Shown piece by piece: positions 53,714 through 61,698 of a DNA stretch of 64,000 nucleotides. The position numbers were made by a program, and so were the translations under genes. Each line of letters opens with the position of its first letter. Position 1 is the stretch's first letter. This DNA comes from SZUA-35 sp964351995. GTDB lineage: Bacteria > Actinomycetota > Acidimicrobiia > Acidimicrobiales > SZUA-35. The stretch spans positions 1-64,000 of the forward strand of contig CAYGQE010000002.1 in NCBI GenBank assembly GCA_964351995.1. The letters run 5' to 3'. Under the pieces are notes generated by a model that was not told the DNA's origin, did no database searches, and worked only from the letters and a program-made list of their open reading frames with translations.

Positions 53714-55730
53714 CTGATGCCTCTTCCTGCATGGTCAGCAGCACGGCATCTTTGGCTACTTGGTCGCCCGTGGACACCAGTACCTCTGCAACGATGCCGT
53801 CACTCGGTGCGGTCATGTGGTGCTCCATCTTCATGGCTTCGAGCACGATGAGCGTGTCGCCCTTGGTCACAGCAGCGCCTACTTCGGCCCGGACTTCCAG
53901 CACAACACCGGGCATGGAGGCGATGAACCCACCGCTCGGTCCGTCGTTGCCTGGCACCATGAACTTCGGGGTGATCACGAGCTCGACGGTGCCAGTGGGC
54001 ATCTGCACCCAGAGGCGATCCTCAACTGCGGTGACCCGGTGCTGCTGCCTGACGCTGCCGATGACTGCCTCGATGCTGTCGGGCGTCCACTGCACGGTGG
54101 TTGCGATCTCGCTCCGTTCGATGCCGAGAACGTCTTCGTGTACGAGGTGGCCAGGAGCAACGCCGATCTCAACTGAGTCGTTGCCTCTCGACCCACGACG
54201 CAGTGGCTGATACGCCACGGTTCGGGTCGCCCCGAGTTCGCCACCATCGAAGAACGGGGCGCTTGCAGTGAGCGTGACCGAGGTCGGGGGCATTCGGCCG
54301 GTTCGGAAGCCGGCCGGGAGGTTGCCCCAATGGGGGTCAGCGGAGCGATGACGGCCTCGAAGCCAGAGGGCACCAACAATCATTGCCGAGTCGACGCCGC
54401 TGTCGGACAGGTCGAGCGACGGTGAGGGCTGGACCCGCTCGATGAAGTCGGTCGTAGTGTCGCCAGCCAGGAACTCGGGCGACCGCAGCACGTTGACCAA
54501 GAAGTCTCGGTTCGTCACCACGCCACCGAGGTGCAGGCGCTGCAGGGCAGTCGCCAACCGAAGAGCAGCTTCGGTGCGGCTCGGGCCCGATGCGATCACC
54601 TTGCCCAGCATGGGGTCGAAGTCGATCGTGACCGCCGAGCCCCGCTCGACCCCGACGTCCCAGCGGACTGCGTCGTCGTCGGGAATGGCGAAGGCGTCGA
54701 GTGAGCCGATGGCTGGCAGAAAACTGTTGCTCGGGTCTTCGGCGTAGAGGCGGACTTCGATCGCCGCTCGCTGGGCGGATTGGCTTGGTGCCGCCGGAGC
54801 ACCCATGGCGATCTGGAGTTGTTCACGGACCAGGTCGATGCTTCTCGCTTCTTCGGTGACGGGGTGCTCGACCTGCAAGCGGGTGTTGACCTCGAGGAAG
54901 AAGAATTCGCCGGTGGCGTCGTCGACCAAGAACTCGACCGTGCCAGCCGAGGTGTAGCCCATCTCGGTGCCAAGCCGGATGGCTGCGGCTTCCATCTGCT
55001 CACGAACCTCATCGCTGATGCCGGGCGACGGTGACTCTTCGACGATCTTTTGATGGCGACGCTGGATCGAGCACTCACGTTCGCCGTGGGCCACGACGGT
55101 TCCGTTGTTGTCGCCCATGATCTGGATCTCGACGTGGCGAGCCTTGGGCACGTAACGCTCGAGGAATACGGTGTCGTTGCCGAAGCCGTTGAGCGCCTCG
55201 CGCTTCGCTGCGGCCACGGCCTCGATCAGCGCGTCTGGTGTCTCGACGACTCTCATGCCCTTGCCACCACCGCCGGCCGATGCCTTCACCAACAGCGGGT
55301 AGCCAACGGCGTCGCCTGCTGTTGGATCTTCCGACGATGGCAGGGTGGGAACGTCGGCAGCGACGGCCCGCTTCTTGGCTTCGAGCTTGTCGCCCATCGA
55401 TGCGATGACATCTGGCGTTGGACCGATCCACCGGATGCCGGCATCGGTCACCGCTTGAGCGAACGCGGCGTTCTCAGACAGGAAGCCGTAGCCAGGGTGG
55501 ATGGCTTCGGCGCCCACGCTCTTGGCCGCAGCAACGAGCCCGGCGGGGTCCATGTAGGAATCGATGTTCACCGCCATCTCGGCTTCGCGGACGAAGGGGG
55601 CGTCAGCGTCGGCGGCGACATAGACAGCGGCCGTGCGGATCCCCATCTCGTGTGCGGTGCGGAAGACGCGCCGAGCGATCTCGCCTCGGTTGGCGACCAC
55701 GATGCTCGTGATTGGCTCGGGAGTGCTCAC
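53706..55730 (-). CDS. Biotin-dependent acyl-CoA carboxylase, alpha subunit (biotin carboxylase plus BCCP)
   Basis: A 674-residue alpha subunit. Biotin carboxylase (about 1-450) with the ATP-grasp loop ASAGGGGKGMRVV and the catalytic EVNTRLQVEHPVTE; a middle region; then a biotinyl domain ending VLEAMKMEHHM, the biotin lysine near residue 631. Works with the beta subunit encoded upstream. Substrate by context: geranyl-CoA or another branched enoyl-CoA such as 3-methylcrotonyl-CoA. GTG 55730 overlaps the beta-subunit stop by 4 bases. Confidence 0.9.
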   Translation of the reverse strand: MSTPEPITSIVVANRGEIARRVFRTAHEMGIRTAAVYVAADADAPFVREAEMAVNIDSYMDPAGLVAAAKSVGAEAIHPGYGFLSENAAFAQAVTDAGIRWIGPTPDVIASMGDKLEAKKRAVAADVPTLPSSEDPTAGDAVGYPLLVKASAGGGGKGMRVVETPDALIEAVAAAKREALNGFGNDTVFLERYVPKARHVEIQIMGDNNGTVVAHGERECSIQRRHQKIVEESPSPGISDEVREQMEAAAIRLGTEMGYTSAGTVEFLVDDATGEFFFLEVNTRLQVEHPVTEEARSIDLVREQLQIAMGAPAAPSQSAQRAAIEVRLYAEDPSNSFLPAIGSLDAFAIPDDDAVRWDVGVERGSAVTIDFDPMLGKVIASGPSRTEAALRLATALQRLHLGGVVTNRDFLVNVLRSPEFLAGDTTTDFIERVQPSPSLDLSDSGVDSAMIVGALWLRGRHRSADPHWGNLPAGFRTGRMPPTSVTLTASAPFFDGGELGATRTVAYQPLRRGSRGNDSVEIGVAPGHLVHEDVLGIERSEIATTVQWTPDSIEAVIGSVRQQHRVTAVEDRLWVQMPTGTVELVITPKFMVPGNDGPSGGFIASMPGVVLEVRAEVGAAVTKGDTLIVLEAMKMEHHMTAPSDGIVAEVLVSTGDQVAKDAVLLTMQEEASDD

Positions 55731-57397
55731 AGTCGGAACACCCCGTAGCCCTCGGCGCCCTTGACCTCGGTGTTGCGCACCACCGACAGACAGATGGCCA
55801 ACACCGTGCGAGTGTCGCGTGGGTCGACGATGCCGTCATCGGTCACCGCCCCGGTGGCGTAGAGCGCAAGCGAGTTGCGCTCCTGGATTATCTCGGCCGC
55901 TTCCACTTGTCTGGCCTCTTCTGCTTCGTCGATCTCGATGCCCTTGCGAGCGGCTTGGCCGCGGCGGACCAACGACATGACGCCGGCGATCTGTTTCGGG
56001 CCCATCACCGCGATCTTGGCTGTGGGCCACAGGAACGTGAAGCGGTTGCCGAAGGCCCGGCCGCTCATGCCGTAGTTGCCGGCGCCGTAGCTGCCGCCGA
56101 CGATCAGCGAGATGTGGGGCACGGTCGAGTTGCTGACCGCATTCACCATCTGCGAGCCCTTTTTGATGATGCCGGCCGCTTCGTAGTCCTTGCCCACCAT
56201 GAATCCCGTGATGTTGTGCACGAAGATCAGTGGAACGTCGATCTGGTTGCAGAGCTGGACGAACGTGGCGGCCTTCTCTGCTGCGTCGGTTTCGATGACG
56301 CCGTTGTTGCCGAGAAAGCCAACGGTGTGGCCGTGGATCTGGCCCCAACCGCACACCATGTTCGGCCCGTAGCGCACTTTGTATTCCTCGAACCGAGAGC
56401 CGTCGGTGATGCGGCCGTAGATCTCGCGAACATCGAGCGGCTGGCGCAGGTCCTTGCTCAGCAAGCCAAGCAGTTCTTCTTCATCGAGCGCCGGGGGGTC
56501 CGCGACCATCGGTGGACGATCGTCGTGCTTGCGCCAGTCGAGGTGGCTCACCACCTCGCGGCAGATGCGGATCGCGTCCATCTCGTCCTCGGCGAAGTAG
56601 TCGCCGAGGCCAGAAACATCAGCGTGCATTTGGGCACCACCGAGCGTCTCGTCGTCGCTGATTTCACCGGTCGCCATCTGCACCAACGGGGGGCCGGCCA
56701 GGAAGATCTTGCTCTGCTCTTTGACCACGATGTTGTAGTCGGATAAGCCGGGTTGGTAGGCGCCGCCGGCAGTGGATGAACCCATCACGACGCACACCGT
56801 CGGGACGCCCAGCTTGGAGAGCTCGGTCAGCTCGTAGAAGAAGCGCCCGGTCTGGGCGAAGTGGTCGATCTGCATCCCGCCTGGGACGCTCTTCACGTCC
56901 TTGGCATCGGCGTCGATGCGCAGGTCGCCGCCGGCTGATTCGACGAAACTCACATACGGAATGTGATTCTCCCTTGCGATCTCCATGGCCCGCATCCACT
57001 TCTTGGTGGAGTACGGCGTCATGGCGCCAGCCATCGCCGTGGGATCGTTGCCCATCACCACGCATTCGGTGCCGGCGATGATCCCGATACCGCAGACCAG
57101 GCCACCGCCCATGGCGTAGTCGCTGGCATAGGCCGCCAGCGGGCTGATCTCGAGGAAGGGAGTGTCGGGGTCGAGCACGTGGGCGATGCGTTCGCGGATC
57201 GGCATCTTGTCTCGACTGCGGAGACGGTCGAGCGCTCGCTGGCCGCCGCCAAGTTGGGCTTGATCCAACAGGTCATCGATCGTGTCGAGCAGGTCGAGCA
57301 TGTCGGCTCGATTCGACTCGAACGACTCGCTCCCGGCGGATACCGACGTCCGCACCGCCGGGGCCAAGAGCGGTCGGGCAACAGGGGCACCGGTCAT
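55727..57397 (-). CDS. Biotin-dependent acyl-CoA carboxylase, beta (carboxyltransferase) subunit
   Basis: A 556-residue carboxyltransferase. RLRSRDKMPIRERIAHVLDPDTPFLEISPLAAYASDY is the N-terminal subdomain; oxyanion-type motifs GSSTAGGAYQPG and GGSYGAGNYGMSGRAF position the carboxyl group. GVIETDAAEKAATFVQLCNQIDVPLIFVHNITGFMVG is typical of methylcrotonyl-/geranyl-CoA carboxylases rather than acetyl-CoA. First gene of the six-gene AtuA operon. ATG 57397 opens the coding domain; an ATG 36 bases upstream would add a short leader. Confidence 0.9.
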   Translation of the reverse strand: MTGAPVARPLLAPAVRTSVSAGSESFESNRADMLDLLDTIDDLLDQAQLGGGQRALDRLRSRDKMPIRERIAHVLDPDTPFLEISPLAAYASDYAMGGGLVCGIGIIAGTECVVMGNDPTAMAGAMTPYSTKKWMRAMEIARENHIPYVSFVESAGGDLRIDADAKDVKSVPGGMQIDHFAQTGRFFYELTELSKLGVPTVCVVMGSSTAGGAYQPGLSDYNIVVKEQSKIFLAGPPLVQMATGEISDDETLGGAQMHADVSGLGDYFAEDEMDAIRICREVVSHLDWRKHDDRPPMVADPPALDEEELLGLLSKDLRQPLDVREIYGRITDGSRFEEYKVRYGPNMVCGWGQIHGHTVGFLGNNGVIETDAAEKAATFVQLCNQIDVPLIFVHNITGFMVGKDYEAAGIIKKGSQMVNAVSNSTVPHISLIVGGSYGAGNYGMSGRAFGNRFTFLWPTAKIAVMGPKQIAGVMSLVRRGQAARKGIEIDEAEEARQVEAAEIIQERNSLALYATGAVTDDGIVDPRDTRTVLAICLSVVRNTEVKGAEGYGVFRL

Positions 57398-57531
57398 GGT
57401 CGGCAACCTACGGGGGCAATTCCGACCCGTCAAAACTACCGACGGCTTGCGTTGCCATGACCCCTACGTCCGCCCCCGAGCCTGGGGGTTTCCCCGACGG
57501 CGCATCCAAGACCGACCGTCAGGATGAGTGC

Positions 57532-57750
57532 ATGACCAAGTTGATCGCCACCGCCGCCCTCGCACTCCTCGCCACCTTCGCTTCTGTCGCCCCCGCAGCA
57601 GCCGCCCCGTCGAAGGGCCCGGATCGAGTCCCGTCGGCCAAGGTCACCGAGGAGCCCGGCCGCTTGTTCGACATCGAGTACTGGGGCAACAAGGCAGCGC
57701 CTCATCGTGACGCCAAGATCGTGGTCCAGTCCGGAAATGGGGAGATCTGA
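57532..57750 (+). CDS. Small secreted protein of unknown function
   Basis: A 72-residue exported protein. MTKLIATAALALLATFASVAPAAAA is a clear signal peptide with AAA-A cleavage; the mature 47 residues (PSKGPDRVPSAKVTEEPGRLFDIEYW onward) are polar and end at GNGEI. An in-frame ATG at 57457 would put a hydrophilic leader ahead of the signal peptide, so 57532 is chosen. Divergent from the carboxylase operon across 134 bases. No family recognised. Confidence 0.6.
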   Translation: MTKLIATAALALLATFASVAPAAAAPSKGPDRVPSAKVTEEPGRLFDIEYWGNKAAPHRDAKIVVQSGNGEI

Positions 57751-57786
57751 TCCACACACACATGAACACTCGTTGGTGGGTGCTGT

Positions 57787-57833
57787 CCGCTGAGGTGGCT
57801 CTCGATGATCAGGGTTCGATTCCCTGTCGGCGG
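57787..57833 (+). ncRNA. tRNA-like sequence lacking an anticodon arm
   Basis: CCGCTGA (57787-57793) pairs with TCGGCGG (57827-57833) as an acceptor-like stem with one T-G wobble, and CAGGG-TTCGATT-CCCTG (57810-57826) is an excellent T arm with consensus T-loop. Only 16 bases separate the acceptor from the T arm, so D and anticodon arms cannot both exist. It is not a functional tRNA; it may be a remnant, an integration-site relic or a structured RNA. It lies 37 bases after the small secreted protein. Confidence 0.5.
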
Positions 57834-57905
57834 TCAGGTCCTCCCAACGAATGCAGTGGCGGCAAAACCGTTGCGTTGCCGACGACTTGTGCTTGTCTTG
57901 AACGG

Positions 57906-59045
57906 ATGCAACCGACCGAGACGCCCGCGCACCTGGGCTCGACCCCGCCCGGTTGGTATGCCGATCCGTGGCGCAGCGCCGAGTGGCGCTGGTGGGACGG
58001 TCAGATGTGGACCGCTCACGTCGAGAGCGGGACGAGGGGGCGACCTCGCCTACCCGACTGGCTCAGCGTGCCGATCGTTGTCTGTTCGCTCCCGGTCATC
58101 CTCACGGCGATCTACTTCCTGATCGACTCGCCGTTGTCGGTTGTCCTCAGTCTCGTGCCGCTCGTCATCGTGCTTCCGACGCTGTGGTGGCTCGACCGCG
58201 TCGAGCCAGAACCGCACACCGCGCTGCTCCACTCGCTGCTCTGGGGCGCCACGGTGGCGGTGTTGATCTCGGGCACCGCCAACACGATCGTGGCCGAGCT
58301 CTATGGCTTCGGTACCGCTGCCGTCACCTCGGCGCCCATCGTCGAGGAGTTCACGAAGGGTCTTGGCGTCTACTGGATGGTTCGCCGTGGCCACATCGAC
58401 AGCGTCCTCGATGGTGTGATCTATGCCGGGTGGGTCGCGATTGGTTTCGCGGTCGTCGAAGACATCCAGTACTTCGCCAGCGCCGAGGCGGCCGACCAGC
58501 TCCTTCCCGTGTTCGTCGTCCGCGGCATCGTCACGCCGTTCGCTCATCCGCTCTTCACCTTCTGGATCGGGCTCGCTGCCGGCCTCGCCAAAGAGCGTGA
58601 CCGGCCTGTGGTGGCCGCGATGTTGGGCGGCTACATCGTTGCCGTCCTCACCCACGCAGCTTGGAACGGGTCGCTGTCGCTGTCGGAAACCGAGGGCGGC
58701 GCCACCGTGATCATCGTGGCGATCATCGGTTTCTTGCTGCTGTTCGGCACGGTCGTCGCTCTGCTCATCCGATTCCGGCAACGAGAGCGCCGCCAGTTCC
58801 TCGCCGTTGCCCCGATGCTGGTGCAGCGGTATGGCCTGACCCCGGCCGAGCTCGAGATCTTCAGCGACTGGGGTCGGATGCTGGCGGTTCGTCGCAGTCT
58901 TCCCCGATCCAAGCGTCGGACGTTCGACGGGGTCCACGCTGCGCTTGCTCGGCTGGCCGTTCTACACGCCAAACCACACGTCGACCGAGCCGACGAAGCC
59001 AGGCTGGTGAACCTCCTCTACGAAGCCAGAGCCGCCGCGAAGTAG
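57906..59045 (+). CDS. PrsW-family membrane protease-like protein with DUF2510 domain
   Basis: A 379-residue protein. Residues 10-45 carry DUF2510 (PPGWYADPWRSAEWRWWDGQMWTAHV). A membrane domain of about eight helices follows, with the PrsW motifs APIVEEFTKG (two glutamates), GFAVVEDIQYF and FAHPLFTFWIG. PrsW cleaves an anti-sigma factor in Bacillus and is a CPBP-like glutamic membrane protease; this protein could act on a membrane anti-sigma. A C-terminal cytoplasmic extension of about 90 residues follows. ATG 57906 starts the DUF2510 domain. Confidence 0.78.
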   Translation: MQPTETPAHLGSTPPGWYADPWRSAEWRWWDGQMWTAHVESGTRGRPRLPDWLSVPIVVCSLPVILTAIYFLIDSPLSVVLSLVPLVIVLPTLWWLDRVEPEPHTALLHSLLWGATVAVLISGTANTIVAELYGFGTAAVTSAPIVEEFTKGLGVYWMVRRGHIDSVLDGVIYAGWVAIGFAVVEDIQYFASAEAADQLLPVFVVRGIVTPFAHPLFTFWIGLAAGLAKERDRPVVAAMLGGYIVAVLTHAAWNGSLSLSETEGGATVIIVAIIGFLLLFGTVVALLIRFRQRERRQFLAVAPMLVQRYGLTPAELEIFSDWGRMLAVRRSLPRSKRRTFDGVHAALARLAVLHAKPHVDRADEARLVNLLYEARAAAK

Positions 59046-59050
59046 GGGTC

Positions 59051-59333
59051 TGCCTGTCACNNNNNNNNNNNNNNNNNNNNNNNNNNNNNNNNNNNNNNNN
59101 NNNNNNNNNNNNNNNNNNNNNNNNNNNNNNNNNNNNNNNNNNNNNNNNNNNNNNNNNNNNGCGAGGCCGACGGAGGAGGCTCGCTCAGCCGAGATCAGCA
59201 GGATGCGGGTCAGCGAGAGGCCGTAGGCCGACCCATGTAATAGGCCTGTCACGCGAGGCCGACGGAGGAGGCTCGCTCAGCCGAGATCAGCAGGATGCGG
59301 GTCAGCGGAAGGCCGTAGGCCGACCCATGTCAG
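59051..59333. repeat. Tandem repeat, 92-bp unit, across the assembly gap
   Basis: Unit 1 is 59161-59252; unit 2 begins at 59253 and runs to about 59333 with one or two differences. The sequence before the gap (59052-59060) ends GCCTGTCAC, matching the end of the unit, so copies probably fill the gap too. Each unit contains GGCCGTAGGCC and GGGTC ... GACCC inverted words, forming a GC-rich hairpin. Its end overlaps the Lrp stop codon. Confidence 0.8.
59061..59160. other. Assembly gap of 100 N
   Basis: One hundred unknown bases, a conventional scaffold gap size. It falls exactly at a boundary of the 92-bp tandem repeat, so the missing length may be any number of units. No gene is lost as far as can be judged: the PrsW-like gene ends at 59045 and Lrp ends at 59330. 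Confidence 0.95.
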
Positions 59334-59791
59334 GGCAGGTCGAAGGCGGTTCGGTTGGCGACCGTGCGGAGCGAGAAGCTCGATCGAATCCTGGTGACGC
59401 CGGGGAGCGTGGCCAGGTGGGTGCGGTGGATGCGTTCGTAGTCGGCAACGTCGGCGCAGGCCACCTGCACGATGTAGTCGGCGTCACCGGCCATGAGATG
59501 ACAGGCCATCACGTCGGGTGAGTCCACCACGGCGGCCTCGAACGCATCGAGCGTCGCCTCTTCCTGGCTGGCCAGCGAGATCTCGACGAACGCCGTGGTG
59601 CCGCGCCCGATCGACCTCGGGTCGAGCAATGCCACGTAGCGATCGATCACGCCTTCGAATTCGAGCTTGCGTACCCGCCGCAGGGCAGCAGAGGGAGACA
59701 ACCCCACACGATCTGCCAGGTCGTTGTTGCTGGCGCTGGCATCGTGTTGGAGCTCATTGAGAATGGCTCGATCGGTTGCATCCAGAGTCAT
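59330..59791 (-). CDS. Lrp/AsnC-family regulator, likely controlling alanine dehydrogenase
   Basis: A 153-residue Lrp-type regulator. Winged helix-turn-helix with ATDRAILNELQHDASASNNDLADRVGLSPSAALRRVRKLEFEGVI; the RAM ligand domain follows, including VVDSPDVMACHLMAGDADYIVQVACAD. Family senses amino acids (alanine or leucine). Divergent from alanine dehydrogenase, the classic AldR/ald pairing. ATG 59791 is chosen because it opens the DNA-binding domain; an ATG at 59872 would add a leader across the operator region. Stop lies inside the tandem repeat. Confidence 0.85.
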   Translation of the reverse strand: MTLDATDRAILNELQHDASASNNDLADRVGLSPSAALRRVRKLEFEGVIDRYVALLDPRSIGRGTTAFVEISLASQEEATLDAFEAAVVDSPDVMACHLMAGDADYIVQVACADVADYERIHRTHLATLPGVTRIRSSFSLRTVANRTAFDLP

Positions 59792-59944
59792 GAACGCAAA
59801 GTGTGAGCGCGTTCTGGTCGAAACGCAACGAAAAGGCGCGCCGAATGAGCCTTTGGGGAACGCGATTTGCAAACCTCGTTCGCGGATGTCGAATTACCGT
59901 GCTCCCACTGGCTGCGACGACGCAGTCGAGACGAAGGAGTCATC
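59792..59944. promoter_or_regulatory. Divergent Lrp-ald control region
   Basis: 153 bases between divergent genes. GAACGC (59792-59797) and GCGTTC (59809-59814) form an inverted pair centred 17 bases apart, and TTTGCAAA (59866-59873) is an 8-bp palindrome. Such dyads suit Lrp dimers, which would autoregulate and switch ald in response to alanine. GGCGCGCC at 59836 is another palindrome. Confidence 0.45.
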
Positions 59945-61057
59945 GTGCGCATCGGCGTTCCCACCGAGATCAAAGTCCTCGAACGCCGGGTCGGTCTGAC
60001 CCCCGAGAGCGTCCGAGAAGCCGTCGCGCACGGGCACGATGTGCTCGTGCAGTCTGGAGCGGGCCTCGGTATCGGCGCCGACGATGCGCGCTACGAGGTC
60101 GCCGGCGCCAATATCGTCGCCGATGCTGCTGCGGTGTTCGCCGATGCGGACATGGTCGTGAAGGTCAAGGAACCGCAAGCAATCGAGCGAGCCATGCTGC
60201 GTCCAGGGCAACTTCTGTTCACCTACCTCCACCTTGCTCCCGACCCCGACCAGACCCACGATCTGCTCGCCAGCGGCGCCACCTGCATTGCCTACGAGAC
60301 CGTCACCGATCACGAGGGTGGGCTACCGCTGCTCGCCCCGATGTCGAAAGTCGCCGGTCGTATGTCGGTGCAGGCCGGGGCTCATGCGCTCGAGTCTCCG
60401 CAGGGTGGCGCCGGTCTGCTGCTCGGTGGCGTGCCCGGGGTGGCGCCGGCGAAGGTCGTCGTGATCGGCGGCGGTGTCGTCGGTGTGAACGCCACCGAGA
60501 TGGCGGTTGGCATGGGTGCCGATGTCACCGTGCTGGAACGCAACATCGACGTGCTCGACGATCTCGACGCCCGCTTCGGTACCGGCATTCGCGCGGTGTA
60601 CTCCAACCGCTCGTCGCTCGAGCAATACGTGGTCGACGCCGATCTCGTCATTGGCGCCGTGCTGGTCAAAGGGGCACGGGCCCCGCACCTCGTGAGCGCC
60701 GAGATGATCACCGCCATGCGAGCCGGTTCCGTCGTGGTCGACGTGGCCATCGACCAGGGCGGTTGCTTCGAGACCTCGAAGGCGACGACTCACGCCGATC
60801 CCACGTACGTGGTCGACGACGTCGTCCACTATTGCGTGGCCAACATGCCCGGTGCGGTTGCCCAGACCTCGGCCTACGCGCTCAACAACTCGACGCTTCC
60901 CTACGTGCTCGACCTTGCCGACCGTGGTCATGCCGCCGTGCTCGCATCGAACCCACACATGCGCAATGGGCTCAACGTGATCGACGGCAAGCTCACCGAA
61001 GCGGCCGTGGCCGAAGCGCTCGACCTTCCCTACGTCGACCCCGCCACCCTCTTCTGA
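59945..61057 (+). CDS. ald: Alanine dehydrogenase
   Basis: A 370-residue L-alanine dehydrogenase: NAD-dependent interconversion of alanine with pyruvate and ammonia. RIGVPTEIKVLERRVGLTPESV opens the fold; VKVKEP holds the catalytic lysine, FTYLHLAPD the catalytic histidine, VVVIGGGVVGVNATEMAVGMGADVTVLERN the NAD loop. GTG 59945 has GAAGGA just upstream. Regulated almost certainly by the divergent Lrp. Two hairpins follow the gene. Confidence 0.95.
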   Translation: MRIGVPTEIKVLERRVGLTPESVREAVAHGHDVLVQSGAGLGIGADDARYEVAGANIVADAAAVFADADMVVKVKEPQAIERAMLRPGQLLFTYLHLAPDPDQTHDLLASGATCIAYETVTDHEGGLPLLAPMSKVAGRMSVQAGAHALESPQGGAGLLLGGVPGVAPAKVVVIGGGVVGVNATEMAVGMGADVTVLERNIDVLDDLDARFGTGIRAVYSNRSSLEQYVVDADLVIGAVLVKGARAPHLVSAEMITAMRAGSVVVDVAIDQGGCFETSKATTHADPTYVVDDVVHYCVANMPGAVAQTSAYALNNSTLPYVLDLADRGHAAVLASNPHMRNGLNVIDGKLTEAAVAEALDLPYVDPATLF

Positions 61058-61083
61058 CGAAAGGGCCCAGGTGAAAATGGTCA

Positions 61084-61129
61084 ACACCCTCGGTCTGATG
61101 AGGCGTGAGCAGCATCATCCCGAGGGTGT
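61084..61129 (+). repeat. Stem-loop in the ald 3' region
   Basis: ACACCCTCGG (61084-61093) pairs perfectly with CCGAGGGTGT (61120-61129); inside it GATGA (61097-61101) pairs with TCATC (61115-61119). No T-run follows. It starts 27 bases after the ald stop and could protect the message or be part of a small RNA ending at the terminator at 61196. Confidence 0.6.
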
Positions 61130-61195
61130 CGTGAGCAGTGTGAACATCCACCACAGTCGATTTTCACGGTAGTACCGTTTCCACTGACTGTTGAT

Positions 61196-61236
61196 CTTCC
61201 CCGTCGGTTCGAGAACCGGCGGGGAAGTTGCTTTTT
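61196..61236 (+). terminator. Intrinsic terminator downstream of ald
   Basis: CTTCCCCGTCGGTTC (61196-61210) pairs with GAACCGGCGGGGAAG (61213-61227), a 15-bp stem with one wobble pair, then TTGCTTTTT (61228-61236). The strongest terminator in the window, on the forward strand, 139 bases after the ald stop. The intervening space holds the other stem-loop, so a small stable RNA could be released. Confidence 0.8.
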
Positions 61237-61698
61237 GGTTCCCCGGTATCCGCTTGCATACCCAGTTGCTCAGGTCTGAGGCAAGCCCCACACCGTCGTA
61301 GCCGAGTTCCTCGGGCGGTTCCGTTGGATCCAGTTCCGTCGATCGTGGTGAACCGGGGTCCGTCACGATGTCCGGGGCCCACGTCCAAGCGAACAGGGCC
61401 GGCGATGTTGCATCACCTGACCAGCCGGTCCTTCCGCTTCGTACGTCTCGTCCGGTTGCTGCCTGTCCCGATTCACCGCCGGGTTTCCCCGTCGGCTCGA
61501 TCGATGTTGACTGCCCGTTTCGAGAGGCCGTGAGTGGCGCTCCCCGCTGGCTGGGAACGACTCAACCACCCTTGATTGCTGGGGTCAAGGGGTTTCGCGC
61601 AATACACAGCGTTATCCGCAGACTTTCTTCGTTGTCCTCAAGATCGAGGGCTTTGTCCACCGGTTGTCCACTGCGTTGCCCACAGGGCGAATCCCGGA
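61237..61698. other. Gene-free stretch between convergent genes, with DnaA-box-like sites
   Basis: 462 bases between the ald terminator and the GlsB-like stop. Open frames here lack recognisable domains and I do not call a gene. The notable content is five near-matches to the DnaA box at 61612-61684 (separate entry) and a moderately AT-richer strip near 61560-61650. CTTGA/TCAAG form a short inverted repeat at 61571-61589. Confidence 0.5.
61612..61684 (+). promoter_or_regulatory. Cluster of five DnaA-box-like nonamers
   Basis: TTATCCGCA (61612-61620), TTGTCCTCA (61632-61640), TTGTCCACC (61653-61661), TTGTCCACT (61664-61672) and TTGCCCACA (61676-61684), each one base away from TTATCCACA or TTGTCCACA. 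All face the same way; the last three are spaced 11-12 bases, about one helical turn. They lie between convergent genes, not at a promoter. Could be a DnaA titration or initiation-control site. Confidence 0.5.

Noticed and set aside
59161..59333. CRISPR array
   Set aside because: Only two units of 92 bp with no spacers; direct tandem repeat, no cas genes in the window.
61094..61119. Hammerhead-like core (CTGATGAG)
   Set aside because: The partner GAAA segment and a third stem with a cleavage-site GUC are not in the right order; the match is a chance 8-mer in a simple hairpin.
61201..61220. T-arm-like GGTTCGAGAACC as part of a tRNA or tmRNA
   Set aside because: It is the apex of the 15-bp terminator stem, with no acceptor partners.
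61115..61366. 83-residue reverse-strand frame (ends NRLWWMFTLLTTPSG)
   Set aside because: Spans the ald terminator and a stem-loop; no domain, no ribosome-binding site, and composition unlike neighbours.
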